From Podaxis mareebaensis (Eukaryota; Basidiomycota; Agaricomycetes; Agaricales; Agaricaceae): a stretch of DNA of 64,000 bases. Of this stretch, positions 46,245 through 58,764 are shown one piece after another. Both the position numbers and the translations under genes were made by a program. The notes beneath the pieces are model-generated. The model did not search any database and had not been told where the DNA came from. It worked only from the letters and a program-made list of their open reading frames with translations. Position 1 is the first letter of the stretch, and each line of letters begins with the position of its first letter. The DNA lies in assembly GCA_018524725.1 (NCBI GenBank), contig JAEUWP010000145.1:248001-312000 (forward strand). Direction: 5' to 3'.

Positions 46245-48974
46245 ATGTATTTCCCGTCCTTTAATTTTTGGCGCACTGCGCCATTGCTTGCCACCTCTTC
46301 TTACAGGAATATCACTGTATCTGGGGACCTCTACATCGTTAATGGTGATACGAGTTACACGACCTCTACCGGCAATGTCATTGCCCGCAGTGCTGTCCTC
46401 GCTGGACTTGGGGAGAACGCTGGGACTTTTCCTGGACCGATCATCAATGGATACAAGGTAGCCACGCGTCGTCGACCTTGTTATTCGCTATCATATTGAA
46501 CGTTGGTTCTCTCAGGGTGATACATTTTCAATCAATGTATACAACAAGCTCAGTGACGACACCATGTTGCGAGAGACGACTATCGTAAGCTGTGCCAGTT
46601 GAATTAGTTGACATCGCCAGGCTGAAATACCTTCGTAGCATTGGCATGGTATTGAACAGAGAGCAGGAACCAATTGGGCTGATGGTGTAGCCTTTGTGAC
46701 TCAGTGCCCCATCATCCCCAACGATTGGTTCCCTTACAAGTTCCCCGTGCCTGACCAGGCAGGCACTTTCTGGTACCACTCCCACTACTGTGTGTGGTCT
46801 CGAATCCGTTTTCTAGTTCCCTATCTCATGCTTTCGTCCAGCTACGCAATATTGCGATGGTCTCCGAGGACCTCTTATTATCAGAGACCATAAAGATCCT
46901 TATTTGAGTGAATATGATGTCGACGACGGTAAGGACCATAGGCTCGGAACACCCGATCTTTTCTCATGTGATCCGCGTCCCGTCCAGACTCCACGGTCAT
47001 TACATTGTCAGACTGGTAAGTTCTCTAAGTTTGTATTGACCCAGTTCCTGACGATCTGCATCTGTTAGGTATCGTACGTGTGTTTCAACCAATAACTTCA
47101 CGTTCTCCTAATCATGGAATAATTACCCAGAAAAAAAGGCCACCTCAGGTCGAAGGTAAATATCCATCTCATCGACCGTGACGGCGATCCATTGCTTACG
47201 TCTGATAAAGCAAATGGGATATCACTTTGATCAACGGTGCCGTTAAGCCGACAGTCTCTGTAGTAAAGGGGAAGAGGTAGCTGCAAGTCGATTGCTGTCC
47301 ATCATATTCACTGAATCAGGAAAGATACCGGTTCCGCTTGATCAATACGTCTTGCGATGCTCCGTACCTCTTTTCTATCGATGGTCATAACCTGACGGTC
47401 ATCGAGGTCGATGGCGTCCTTACCGAGAAATACACAGTCAACCAGGTTCCCATCCTCGCAGGTAAGTCTTGGGTGGGCGTTCCTTCACACTAGAATATTG
47501 AATATGCACTAGCACAACGTTTCTCTGTTATCGTAAGCACCAGCCGTATGTGTAGGTATGTCAAATCCAACGCACCTGTTTATTCTACCAGTTGGACACA
47601 AGGGGCCACGATGATACCAAGAACTACTGTGAGTTTGCAAACTTGTTACCTCAGAACGATTTGGGATCTGATCTCGTGCATTCTCATTAAAGGGATTCGT
47701 GCTGATGTTCCCGGTGGTAAGGGCCCGGGAGGCACAGGTATCTTGCATTACTCCAGGGCTGGAAGTGGGGACCCGAATACACAACCTCCTAATCCCTACC
47801 AAACCCTCAACGAAACCTTCATTGTGGTAAGCTTCATTACCACTACCCCGCGGGAGTTTCTGTAACTGAGCGACATGTTGTTCAGCCTTACTACCACGCT
47901 CCAGCGGTGCGTGACGGGAATAGTTCATATTCCTCGACAAAGAGAGCTCATGCTTTGTGTAGCCTGGTGGACCTTCGCCTAATGCTTCGGATGTCGTCAA
48001 CCACGACTTGTTATTGGGCCTAGGGGTAGGTGGCCCCATATTGCCTATCTTCGGTGCCATGCACTAAGATGTTCTCAACGACTAGGACGAAGGATTCACT
48101 ATCAATGGTTTTCGTTTCCGCCCACCTTCCGTCGACGTTCTTCTGCAGATTTTGAGTGGCGTTGCGAACCCCTGTGTGTATCACTCTCCTTCAAAAACCG
48201 TGTTATAAATCTCAACGTGGAGCATGACAGTCGACATTTTACCCAAAGGCTCTGTTATCCCTGTTGGGCGAGACGAGAACATCCAGCTGACGTTCTTGAG
48301 CGCCGATCCGACACCCGGAGGTCCCGTAAGTTGGTAGAACGCGTTTGTCGCAGGAGTTGTGCCTGATATAATCTGCTTTCACAGCACCCATTCCACCTGC
48401 ACGGTGTAGGTCCAAACCATTCAAAAGATAACGCATTGTGCTGACGGGTTCTTCCAGCATACATTCTCGGTCGTCCGTTCCATTGGTGCTTACTCTTATA
48501 ACTGGGAAAATCCACCTAGGAGAGACACAGTCAGCACGTCGCTGTTCGATGTCCCCTCGGGCCAAAACCTCGATCAGGTCACGATCCGCTTCAAGACTGA
48601 CAATCCCGGACCTTGGATTTTGCACTGGTACGCCCCCATGCCTTTCTTGCCAACGATGAAACAACTCAACGGTCTCGTTATAAGTCACATCGATTGGCAT
48701 CTTGAGGAGTATGTTCCCCTTTTAAATTTCAAAAAGGTAAAAAGGTGTGATATCTGATTGCTCATTCTCCTTGTAGAGGTCTCGCCCTTGTATTCGCCGA
48801 GGATGTTAATGGCACCGCCGGTGCGCAGAAGAACCGCCCTAGTACGTTCCGATCTTTTTGCGAGTGTTGTTGGGTTTCCTAATTGAAAATCCCTTCCCTA
48901 TTACAGCGGAATGGAATGATCTCTGCCCCAAATACTGGAAGTATATGTCTAGCATGACTAAGAGGAGCAATTAA
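46245..48974 (+). CDS. Laccase (multicopper oxidase), tandem copy 2
   Basis: Twenty-one exons close exactly to 528 aa. Exon starts are 46245, 46516, 46639, 46842, 46988, 47069, 47131, 47211, 47325, 47513, 47592, 47693, 47886, 47963, 48086, 48231, 48385, 48458, 48685, 48777 and 48907. Copper motifs HWHGIEQ, FWYHSHYSTQYCDG, HPFHLHGH and [12 protein letters not shown] are intact, with class 2 Leu near the T1 site. Seventeen of the 21 exons have exactly the same length as in copy 1, including the 5-nt exon (47069-47073), which proves tandem duplication. The start [13 protein letters not shown] matches copy 1 and again lacks a clear signal peptide. Intron 2 has a normal GT donor where copy 1 has GC. 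Confidence 0.92.
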
Positions 48975-49615
48975 TATCTTACTGAAGTTGTATGATGCGA
49001 AATCGGTATTGCCACCGCTGTCTCATCTAGCATTTGCTGTACAGAGTGTTTGCTTTAATTGAATGATCTTCATCTGCATCCAAATAGGTTTGAAGCCTTT
49101 GTCAGTGAATGCATCTTAGCCACGCAACAGGCGCTGTCCCCATCCGTTCAACTCTATCATAACCCATACCAGCCATAACCCACACTCTTGACTCAACCCA
49201 TAGTGCTCCCAGGGGATAAACTGGCGTTTTTGTGCTTTAGTCCTCTCCCGTAATCCATATTGCCATACCCCATAGCCTGGATACAGGACAAAGTGCTATG
49301 GGTTATGGCAGTCGACTGTGATCCTTGAGTACCCCTTACCTGAAGTCTGCCATGAATATACGTTATACAGGCAGCCCGTGACGGTGGTACTTTTGGGTTT
49401 TCATCCACAGTGCACCTGCTGACCCTTGACAGAGATCTTGAGCATTGCCCGTGATTTTCATTCTGGTAAGATTAGTGGACTGAAGGGGTATGGATTGGTA
49501 TGGGGATTAATGTATCACATATACTGACAAAATGGAACAACTATCCAGCTAGCAGCGTATGCAGTTGTAAAATTTAGGTATCGTGTGCGTGGTGTAGGTG
49601 GTCAGGTATGGTGTC
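48975..49615. other. Intergenic region
   Basis: About 0.64 kb between the convergent laccase 2 and dienelactone hydrolase genes. A few ataaccca/tatgggtta repeats occur between about 49155 and 49310. No gene was recognised. Confidence 0.4.
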
Positions 49616-50637
49616 CTAAATGTGTTTCTTAAACCAAGTTACAGTTTGTTCCAGTGATTTCTCGAATGCCTCTTTGATCTCGGGGAGCTGAGTGTTTGGA
49701 CGGGAGGCAAATCCATGAACGGTACCTTAAGAGAACGATAAGTGTGAAATTGAGTACAATAGTCAAATATACACGCACCTTTGTAATCCTGGAACTCATA
49801 GTCGAGAGCACGTTTGTCATCCTTGGGACGTCGTGCGAGGATCTCTTCCGCCTTCTTTCGCTTGGCAGTGGAGAAGGTGAAATCGTCTGTAACGGTACCT
49901 GAGTGCATATAATGGGGATACAGAGCAACACCAACCTTCAGCGCAGACCCATGCCACAGGAACAACCAATCGGTCAAGAAGTTTCAGCGAGAAGTTGCCG
50001 GGATGACAGACAACGACGGTATCGACAATATCGGTCACCGCCAGTCGTACACAAGCAGCGCCGCCAAAACAGTAGCCAACAGCACCGATGTTGTCATATT
50101 TCTTTTCAGCCTTGATTTTGTGTATGAACTGAAAGATTATATTGAGTGACGGAAAGCTCATGCATGATCTATGATCATTGGACGAACCTCTTTTATCCGT
50201 TTATCTGCAACAGATGGGCGGTTGGAGATGATTACGGGCAGATTCCCAAGTACAGTGAGGTAGAATTTGGCCCAGCCCAGTGCGCCAATCTTTTCTCCCG
50301 CTCTTTCCGGCATCTTGAGTTTGTTTTCTCGTATCAAGGGCTTTCCTGGACGACGGAGTTCATCGGACTGGGTAAATAATAAAGTGAGAAGCGGACAAGG
50401 AGACTTACCTTTGAAAATGTCCGGCACCCATACATCGCATTGTAGTTGTTCCGAGAAATAATCAGCCATGATCTTGGGGTTGTCCAGCGCAAGGCCAAAC
50501 GCGTCTGTTAGTAGCACCACTGCCCGTTTCGAGTCAGAGCCCTCAGGTGCCGCTGCAAGATACGAGCCATCGTCTCTGGTGACTCCTTTGGGAGCACCCG
50601 CTAGTTTAGCACCTGTTGTGCAATCCGGACACGACAT
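49616..50637 (-). CDS. Dienelactone-hydrolase-family alpha/beta hydrolase
   Basis: Five exons (50409-50637, 50188-50345, 49936-50128, 49779-49886, 49616-49725) join in phase to 265 aa, the family's usual size. The start MSCPDCTTGAKLAG, the strand VVLLTDAFGLALDNPKIMAD, the Cys nucleophile in GAVGYCFGGA (about residue 149) and the catalytic His in TVHGFASRP are visible. No signal peptide, so it is cytosolic. Bacterial dienelactone hydrolases open dienelactones in the chlorocatechol branch of beta-ketoadipate-type pathways; many fungal members have unknown substrates. Its position beside two laccases makes a role in aromatic catabolism attractive but unproven. Confidence 0.9.
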
Positions 50638-51115
50638 AGTAAAAGCTTAAGGAGAGTGGAGGATTACAGGCGCCCGGACGCTCGAACAAGAAGAATACAA
50701 AGCAAGAGAGGTGTACGGAATGGCATCTGGTATGATTGGCAACTGGATTCCCAGGCGGCGGGTCCGAAAAGCGTGGAACTTGAGTTGTGCAAGTTGTCAG
50801 TGGTCCACTTCTGTCACAATGCTCCGGTGCAAAACGCAGGTTAGATGCTTCCGGATTCTATCCGAAACCAGGATCAAGATGGTCGCCACGTTCAGGGGGG
50901 ATTTGTTAGATATTGGGCCGACCCAGTCTTCCATCAACGGGAAGCTACGGCCCGGCCCTGTTCCGACATTCGGTTCGATTCTCAGCGTTCATAGCTCACG
51001 CAAGATACCGTAGCAGTTGTGTGGCGACTCATGATATTGCGACCCTATTTCTCCTCTGTCTTGGAACAGGAGAACAGTATCTCCTGAATAATTGCTGAAA
51101 CGCACTTGCTCTGCT
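50638..51115. other. Divergent intergenic region
   Basis: These 478 bp separate the divergent starts of the dienelactone hydrolase and the AT-hook protein. Small frames show no support. An additional upstream exon of the AT-hook gene could lie here, because its start is not certain. Confidence 0.35.
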
Positions 51116-54100
51116 ATGTTGTCGTTGCAGGACTTTGCACCAGAATTGGAACGGGTCAAGGTGCGAGGTTTCTATTCAACTAGTCATACCAAAGGTCCCT
51201 AACAGTTCTCTTTATAGCACAGTCAGGATGAATCTGGCCCCCAGAGGAAGAGGCGCTTGCAGTCGGGCGAAGAAGCTGAACCGCCTTCCGCCAAACGGCT
51301 GAGGGCGGCGGAAAACCCAAGGACAGCAAAAGTATCCCGTGGACCAGGCAGAACACGAATCTCGGCGGTGAAAGCGAAAGAAGGTAATTGTATATAACCT
51401 TTGCTGCTACTGTAGTGCTTCATAATATTTTTCGCTCTCCTCCTTTAGACGATCCCGGGAAGTCCGGAAAACCCGTATGGTCGGTGGTTGCATGTTCGAA
51501 TTTGCCTATGGTATCCAACCTGGAGTGCGTAGATATCAGACCCCGATTATGGGCCAGTGTCAGTCCGAGGTTTTATCTTTTTTGGACTTTGCTGATTGTC
51601 ACTCAGACTCGAGAAGAACTGGTATCTACTTTTGTAGAGATATCCGGATCCAAATGCGTCAATAACATTTCATGGACTTCGACGGACATGCCCATCTTAT
51701 TACTCGAGGGTGAGTCTGTGTTGGTGGAAAGACCAGAGAACGTAGGTGATGGACTTTACATGGACCTCACTCTGTATGTTCGACATTCGGCATCACATAC
51801 TTTTTTTTTCGCTCACCATTGCACTTAGTATCCGTGAATTCGTTTGCGCGGCTGAACGTGTGATTCCTCAGAGAGACGATATTCCTTCAATCTCGGCGCC
51901 AGCTGTGCATGTAGGGCGTGAAGATGTACCTGATGATTCCATCTCCCTTCACCCCCCTGTCGCATCAGTGGAACCGGCACTTGCTATTGAATCTAAGTCT
52001 CAAGAACAACAAACGATGGCTACGACATCTACCGATGCCGCGGGCATTCCTGTTTCTGTGGCGAGGGCGTCAGCGTCTGAACCTTCCACTTGCGCGATCG
52101 TCCAGATACCGAAACCCAACCCAAAGAAGCCTAGGCTAAAGCAGCCGAAACCACCTGAACCTCTCCCGCAGAAAAATCATTCTGCTCCCACCTCACAGCC
52201 TTCAAAAAAGACGACAGCAAAGACGACATCTAGTGTTCTCTCTTCCCTCCGTTTCAAGAAGTTCAAGAACTCCCTTTCTGATGCGCTTCCTGGCAAAGAA
52301 ACATCCCAAGTCCCCTCCTCGGAAGCCTTGCCGCCCCTCTCCACTCCCTCCCCAACATCCGGTCTCCCTCACTCCACAACTACAGATACAATCGGACCTC
52401 CGGAACCAGCCGTGGTCCAAACTCTGGCACCGAGTGCACCTGTAGCAAGCCCATCCCAGGTGCAAGCAGGTCGCCCATCCCAACCTGTTGAGCCTACTGC
52501 CTTTGACTATCCCCTGCATTCATCGCAACAACCTATACCGGAACCCCCTCGAGCTCCTTTCCTTGATTCGTCAAAGCCTTACAAACGACTCACCCCTGAT
52601 ACGCCCATGTCTGAATTAGAAACCATCATCAACAACCAGACCGACTTTAAACCCACCTTTGATCACTACCCCGACAACCGCTTTCTACCTAGATTTAACA
52701 ACCTTCCTCAGGCTTTCGCTGAGAAACATGGTGTGTCAATGCCAACTCCGGTTGCGTGCCACCCGGTGGAAGTGTTCAAGATTAACCTTGGGGAACTTGG
52801 AGAAATTAGGAATGTGGAGGTTGGGTCTGGCAATGTGGTCGCGGTTGAAGATGTCGCTAGGCCTAGACGTGTCCCTAATGGTGTCCAAATCAGCCAACCT
52901 CCTTTGCGTTCGGAATGTCGTTGCTCGAAATTCAGATACGATCACCAATGCCGGGTCTGTGGCTTGAACTCGCCTGTTACGGAGTTTTCCGCGCCTTTCG
53001 GCGACTATAGTGCTCAGAATTCGGATGGAATCGTCATGGAGGTTGATGTAGAGCGACCGGCGCCCTGCACACCTCGAGGGCCTCGTGTAAGACCCACGTA
53101 TCCGAACGCCATACCTCTGGCCCAAAGGAAGCCATGGGGTAGGGGAGCGGTTCTGCAATCAACACATTCATCAAGTACTAACAAGCAAACAACACGCGCA
53201 GGACATCACTACCCGGGACCCCCGCCTCCCTCCGTAACTAGCGAAGAGCCGACCATGATGCACATCCCCAAGCCGAGTAATGGTGGCGCTTCAGGGCCAG
53301 GAATACTCTCTACCCCGACTCTGGGACCTCCTCCAAAACCAGCGCCAGTCGCGATCGGGAACACTGTTCACCAAGCTCTGGGCAGAAAGGGTGTTGGAAT
53401 GCCGGTTTCAAGCCCTCCAGATTTGCCAAGCGCGGATCGTGCAGCTCTCCGTGCGCCCGCTTCTACTGGCAAATTCCACCTGCCATCTTACCACGTACCA
53501 CACCCTGAAGCACCAGTCCTCCCCCCAGTTACTTCTGCCACAAACGAGGCTACCCAAGGACTGATGACGAACGAAGTTGTGATGCCCGCTCTTCCTTTGT
53601 CTGAACAAATAATTGCCAAAAGTAGTGCCGTGACTTCACCTTCGCTCAAACGGAAGGGCAAGGAGAAAGCCCAGGCTCCAGAAAGCTCCGACGATGACGA
53701 GCCGCTTAGTCTGAGCATTAAACGCCGGCGGGCGGCCAAGAAACCTAAACTCGATCGTGGGCCTGGCGAGGATAAGTGCCGAGGCCTCCCTACGTACCCT
53801 AACGGCTCGATGATGCCGATTCCTTGTTCATCCAAGACTAAGCTCGAGGACCTCCCAGTCCTGGTACCGACCGCACAAGCACCGGAGAACGGGGTTAGGG
53901 TTGTAGGTGCGGGGAGGAAGGACGTCGATCAAGTACTGCCGGATTCTATTTCTGCTGTTGCTAAACCTGTCAAACGGCGCGGACGACCACCGAACAGCAA
54001 GAAGCCTGCTTTGGATGCTTCCCAGTCCGTCTCACAACCCGTATCGGTGCCATCTCCATCCCTGTCCGCCCTGAAGCCTGATTCTCAACAGAAATTGGAG

Positions 54101-55999
54101 TCTCAAACCAAGTTGATACCCCCGCATAACGTCTCTGTCCGTAGAGGTGAAAACGGCGTGCCATTACCTATTCCAGATGAAATACGGGCCCTGGTCGATG
54201 CGTACATCAATTGCATGCCTGTTGGCGTCTTCGCAGGGAAGAAATATCTACAAGGATTCTGGGGATTGAAGTTGATGCGGGAGGAGGAGTTCGGATATGC
54301 TTTTATGGGATTTTATCGTGTTTCGAGGGTTTGGGAGTGTCTGTCAGGGGGTGATGGTGACGCTGCGAAGGACGCTTCCAAAGCCCGGGTTCGGTGGAGG
54401 TTTAGAATGAAATGGGAACCGGGTGGTGAAGATTGGCAGGTCCGCGAACGTGACAAGCTCTCCTCGCCTTGGTGGAATCCGACTTTGAAAGCCCAAGGAC
54501 TTTCTATATTCCCACAACCTGACTCGGAGGACTCGGACGATGAGTCGACGCTGGAGTATCGTCTCGCGAGGAAGAGAAATCCTAACTTCGAGAGAAGGCG
54601 ATGTTTCTTCAACCAAGCTTTCTATAGTGTGTTGCCATTACATCTTCTTGCGCCTGTTGATGCCGAGATACCTGACTCGGCGTTACCCCGAGGCTGGCAT
54701 TGCGAGGGTTGTGGGAAGCTGAACTTCAGGTCTTATCTCCGGCATCGAAGATGCAGTAGCTCTTATTGCGAGGTGTGTGCACTTTGTTCAGGGACAGATA
54801 TCAAAGCCTGACAAGACGCTAAATCGTCGCTGAGCAGAGTAAACCTGGGGACCAAGGTTATGCTATCGACATCGATAGATTGCGCGACCCTCAGGATGCG
54901 CTACCCTTGTCGCTGCCTCTGAATGAGTTGCCTAGCCACGTTCGCATTGATGCCAGAGTGCAGGCTTGGGGTGACCGCATGAAGACACTGGTGTATAGAT
55001 TGAGCGCTGGCGGAGGACCGGTGGTTGTACAGCATATTTTCACCAGCAACCTGAAGGAGCTGCAGAGGGACGCGTCGCAACTGTTGAACGTGATCCAGAT
55101 CCACGTGCCCCTCCAAAGGTTGGCTGGAGGTGCTGCTTCAAGTTGTGTCATTTCCCTTAATTGAATCTTCGGCATCGCTGACGTTACCTCTCTTCAAAGA
55201 TCCATACTTCACGTATCTTGTGGGTGATGACGATGGAAGAAAAGGGAAGTTTGTGCCCTGGGGAACCGCGCCCGAATGTCTCCAACGTGCGAAGGACTTG
55301 ATGAACAATCAAGGGAGGAAATACGGCAAGAGGACTGCGATAGAATTGGACATCAGAAGACTCGAGGTTCGTGCATGGGTGACGGCCGGTAGTAAACGAG
55401 TGAGTCTTTCATTGATGATCGAGATCATTTTTAAGCTACATACATATCTGAATGAATAGGGCTCGGATCTGTTATGCACCAAGCAACGTTGTATGGTTAT
55501 CATGTGCCTAGGGTGCGAGGCAATTTTGAGTATCAGCCCAAAGTCAACAATAGCATCGAACGACGATCAGACGCGCGTGCCCGATCTTGATAAATTGATT
55601 CCGATGGAGAGTTTCGATCCGCAAGAAAGTCAACCGGAAGTGGCCACTCAGCCTGGAGAAGGTGTCAAAATGGAGGCAAGACCGGCGCTAGGAGAAACTC
55701 AGGACCAGGTTCACTCAACAGCGGCGGCTTCAACACAGGCTGGGGCAGTGGCAAAGAAACAGAAAGGGGACAAGACGGTGTTTTCCGTAAGCCTTGTTCA
55801 TGGTGATATTCTGGTGCTGGAGGGAGATGACTTCGAGGTATGTCTTCGGGGTGGTTCCCGCGACTCGGTCCGTGTTCTGACTGCGAGGGTTCGTGATTAG
55901 TATTCGATCAAGCGGACTGGAACGAGCATCCGTGAGTAGGCTCTGCCTCATTATTTATCCCTCTCATCCAAACTTCTTACAGTATTGTTTGGGTGGTGA
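51116..55999 (+). CDS. Large nuclear-type protein: AT-hook, Cys clusters, possible AlkB-like C-terminal fold
   Basis: Ten exons (51116-51160, 51218-51383, 51449-51558, 51607-51773, 51829-54772, 54838-55129, 55200-55399, 55460-55837, 55901-55931, 55983-55999) join in phase to 1,449 aa. The start at 51116 is the least certain part. Order: basic N-terminus (RKRRLQ, SAKRLRAAE); a domain with RPRLWASTREELVSTF; a long Pro/Ser-rich region; a Cys cluster CRCSKFRYDHQCRVCG (about residue 525); an AT-hook KRRGRPPNSKK (about 877); a zinc-ribbon-like WHCEGCGKLNF...C...C (about 1120-1145). The conserved C-terminal part includes DPYFTYLVGDD, VRAWVTAGSKRGSDLL and VSLVHGDILVLEGDDFEYS, ending SILLFGW. The last part resembles the second half of an AlkB-type 2OG dioxygenase, but no HxD iron motif is visible. 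DNA or chromatin binding is inferred. Confidence 0.65.
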
Positions 56000-56242
56000 A
56001 CATAATGTGCGACACGTCATGGGAAGCGCCCTTGGCGACGTCGAGCACCTTCTAGGGGGTCTTATGTAGCAGTAGAGACAGTATTCGAGACAAAGAAGGG
56101 TACGAGAGATACAGGGGAGGGTAGGAGGTATTGTCTAGTGTACAGGATTGTAAATCTGAACATGCCTAAACGGCAGCCTTTTGGAGAAATAGAGTAGAGT
56201 TGACCCGAAGCGAGCGTTTGCCACTTGACAACCTCCAACATC

Positions 56243-58764
56243 ATGAGTACAAACAATACCGACGTTGCTGTCGACGGACCCGCTTCCAACCCTCCTCAGT
56301 GGGGCAGAGGTATGTATAAGCCCTATGATCATCATCCCTTCTATAGCTCACCGTCATATACGCATGTAGTCTTGATATGTGGTGGAACAGACTGGTGCGT
56401 TCGGCCTTTTCTCACAGTCGCCGAGTCCAAACCAACATGCCTCCTGCGCCTTTCTTTGAAACCACAGGCCTCGACTAGGACGAAAAGACCGTGCTGGATC
56501 CATAAATCCGGAAACGGGAGAGCCATTGTGAGTATTCCCGCCGCCTTCGGCGTTTCAACATCAATTTCAATTCTGTTCAACGTGGACTTACAACATCACT
56601 TTCCCTTCCGCGACAGAAACCCGGACCTACTTGAACCCCATATCCTCCGCTCACTTGCGAATGTTAAAATTACTTCGGTGCACACGTCGTGTGCTGGCTG
56701 TCACTTTGTCGCCATCGATATTGACGGATACGCGTGGTTATTTGGGAGGAATGGATTCTCTTGTCTCGGCGTCTCAGGCGAGGAATACATCTCGGAGAAC
56801 GCGCCGAGGATGGTGAAAGCGAGTGATTTGGGCGCACCGAAGGGAACAAAGTTTGTGCATGCCGCCTGTGGCAGAAACCACACGCTTTTGGTGGGAAGTG
56901 ACGGGAGTGTTTGGTCTGCCGGTGTCAATAACCTGGGTCAGGTGTGTGGCATTCCCTCACTAGAGAAGCACTTCTGGACGTTCTGAACGACATACGATAG
57001 TGTGGCCATTCAACGTGTCCCGAAGTCTCAACTTTCAAGGTTGTGAATGTCACACATGGCGGTAACAAGGAGCATGTCGTACAAGCCTCCGCGGGTATTA
57101 CATTCTCGCTCGTATTGACAGACACTGGCAAAGGTACGTGTTGCACAAGAACTTCCTTTGCCATTCCACTCATATGCTATCAGTCTTCTCCTTTGGAAGT
57201 GCAGAAAAGGGACAACTCGGAAATGGAACTACCGGTGAACGCATCACCACTGGAAACAAGACAGCCTTCGACATCGAAGACAGACCTAGTTGAGTGGTTG
57301 ATTGGGTCTCTTATTGGACTTCTCATTGATGGTCCCGGATAGTATATGTCAAAGAACTCGATGGGAAGAAGATCGTACAGATTGCGTCAGGACAACAACA
57401 CAGCTTGGCGCTTGATGATACAGGGTTCGTGGATTTCATTTAACTGCCTGCCTTACCTATCTTCCGACACTCCTTCGTTCGGGTGCTCATTCCATGCCCT
57501 CACAGTGTCGTATATGTTTGGGGGTACAACGGTTATTGCCGACTCGGACTCGGTAACCAAGTTGACATCCTCAAACCCAAGCCAGTGCCACAGGTACGCT
57601 CATGCATTGCATTGTTACCTCGTGAAGGGTACGGAATAATTGGGCATTGTTAGTTTGCCGGGCAGAACGAGGCGGCGCTTGCCTCTGCTGTTGTTGCGGG
57701 ACCCACGAACAGTGTGGTGATCGACAAACAAGGAATGTACTGGATGGCAGGGAAGGTACGTTTTCCTCCATATGTTGTTGTTCTGCCTAGTTGACCCCGT
57801 ATCAATACCAGTGGAAGAATAGTGGAGAGGGTGGGTAAAGACGACCTAAAATAGGCTTCATTAAACCCGACTGCTAACGTTACGACTCAGGATCATCTGG
57901 TTCCCCTTATTCAACGTTCCGCTTTTTGCAGGATATCATGTGAGTTGCTGCTTAACAACTATGAACATTCTAATCGAATTTATTCCTTTCCTTTCAGGGG
58001 TTGCAAGATCCTCTTTGCGCGTTCCGGTGGAGTGACGCATTGGCTTATTACACCTGACGACGATGGCACCCCTATGGCTGTATGTTGGGGACAAAATGCG
58101 GCAAATGGAGAGCTCGGGCTAGGGGTTGATGAGCCGAAGAGCTCGACTAAGCCAACAAAGAATAATCCGTTGTTGGGCATCGAGATAATTGAGTAAGTCC
58201 GTGGTTCTGGCTGGTAGTTTCAGAAGAATGGTCACTGACAATTTGGTTCACAGTATCGCCGCTGGACAGAATACAACGATACTATTAGCGAAACCAAACG
58301 ACAAATTCTCTGATCTACCTAGACATCCTATTGATGTTCAGCCCCCCCAAGAATGCGTTGGGTGCAAGAGGGATGATGGTGATCCATTGGAATGTGACAA
58401 AGTATGACGGTTGCCTCCCTTCACCTATAGTACATAACTGACACCGGTACCGGTACTAGTGTGATGCGCCTTGGCACTTGGAATGCTTGAATCCGCCGCT
58501 CAGTGCTGTCCCAGATGGTGAATGGTTCTGCCCTCAATGTCTTGAGGATCCAGGTGCACCAGTCGGCCTTTGGAAAGACACTAAGGCGAGCCGTAAACGG
58601 CAACGAGCCGAATCTCTTGTTGATGAGGTCGCGGAGACGAAGCCCAAAGGTGGTATGTGCATTTCCTCTTTATCACGAGCATTGCGTGTAGAGGTTAATT
58701 GGCATTCGTTCCCGTTCGTGATCCGTGACTGTTAATTATAGGCTCGAAGAAAAAGAAGCAATAG
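56243..58764 (+). CDS. RCC2-like beta-propeller protein with C-terminal PHD finger
   Basis: Fifteen exons join exactly to 537 aa. They start at 56243, 56370, 56468, 56617, 57001, 57184, 57343, 57506, 57654, 57812, 57892, 57998, 58254, 58460 and 58742. RCC1-type repeats are clear: LICGGTDWPRLGRK, DGYAWLFGRNGFSCLG, AACGRNHTLLVGSDGSVWSA, FSFGSAEKGQLGNGT, IASGQQHSLALDDTGVVYVW and WGQNAANGELGLG. The opening ICGGTDW...GRK and EPHILRSLANVKI resemble RCC2 (TD-60) rather than RCC1. After the propeller comes a complete C4HC3 PHD finger (about residues 450-495), CVGCKRDDGDPLECDKCDAP through WFCPQC, then a basic end (KASRKRQR, SKKKKQ). PHD fingers read histone H3 tails, so a chromatin-bound propeller is inferred. 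An alternative ATG in frame lies 18 nt upstream. Confidence 0.87.

Noticed and set aside
49155..49310. ataaccca/tatgggtta repeats as a telomere-like tract
   Set aside because: They are few, irregular and in both orientations, unlike the TTAGGG arrays of agaricomycetes.
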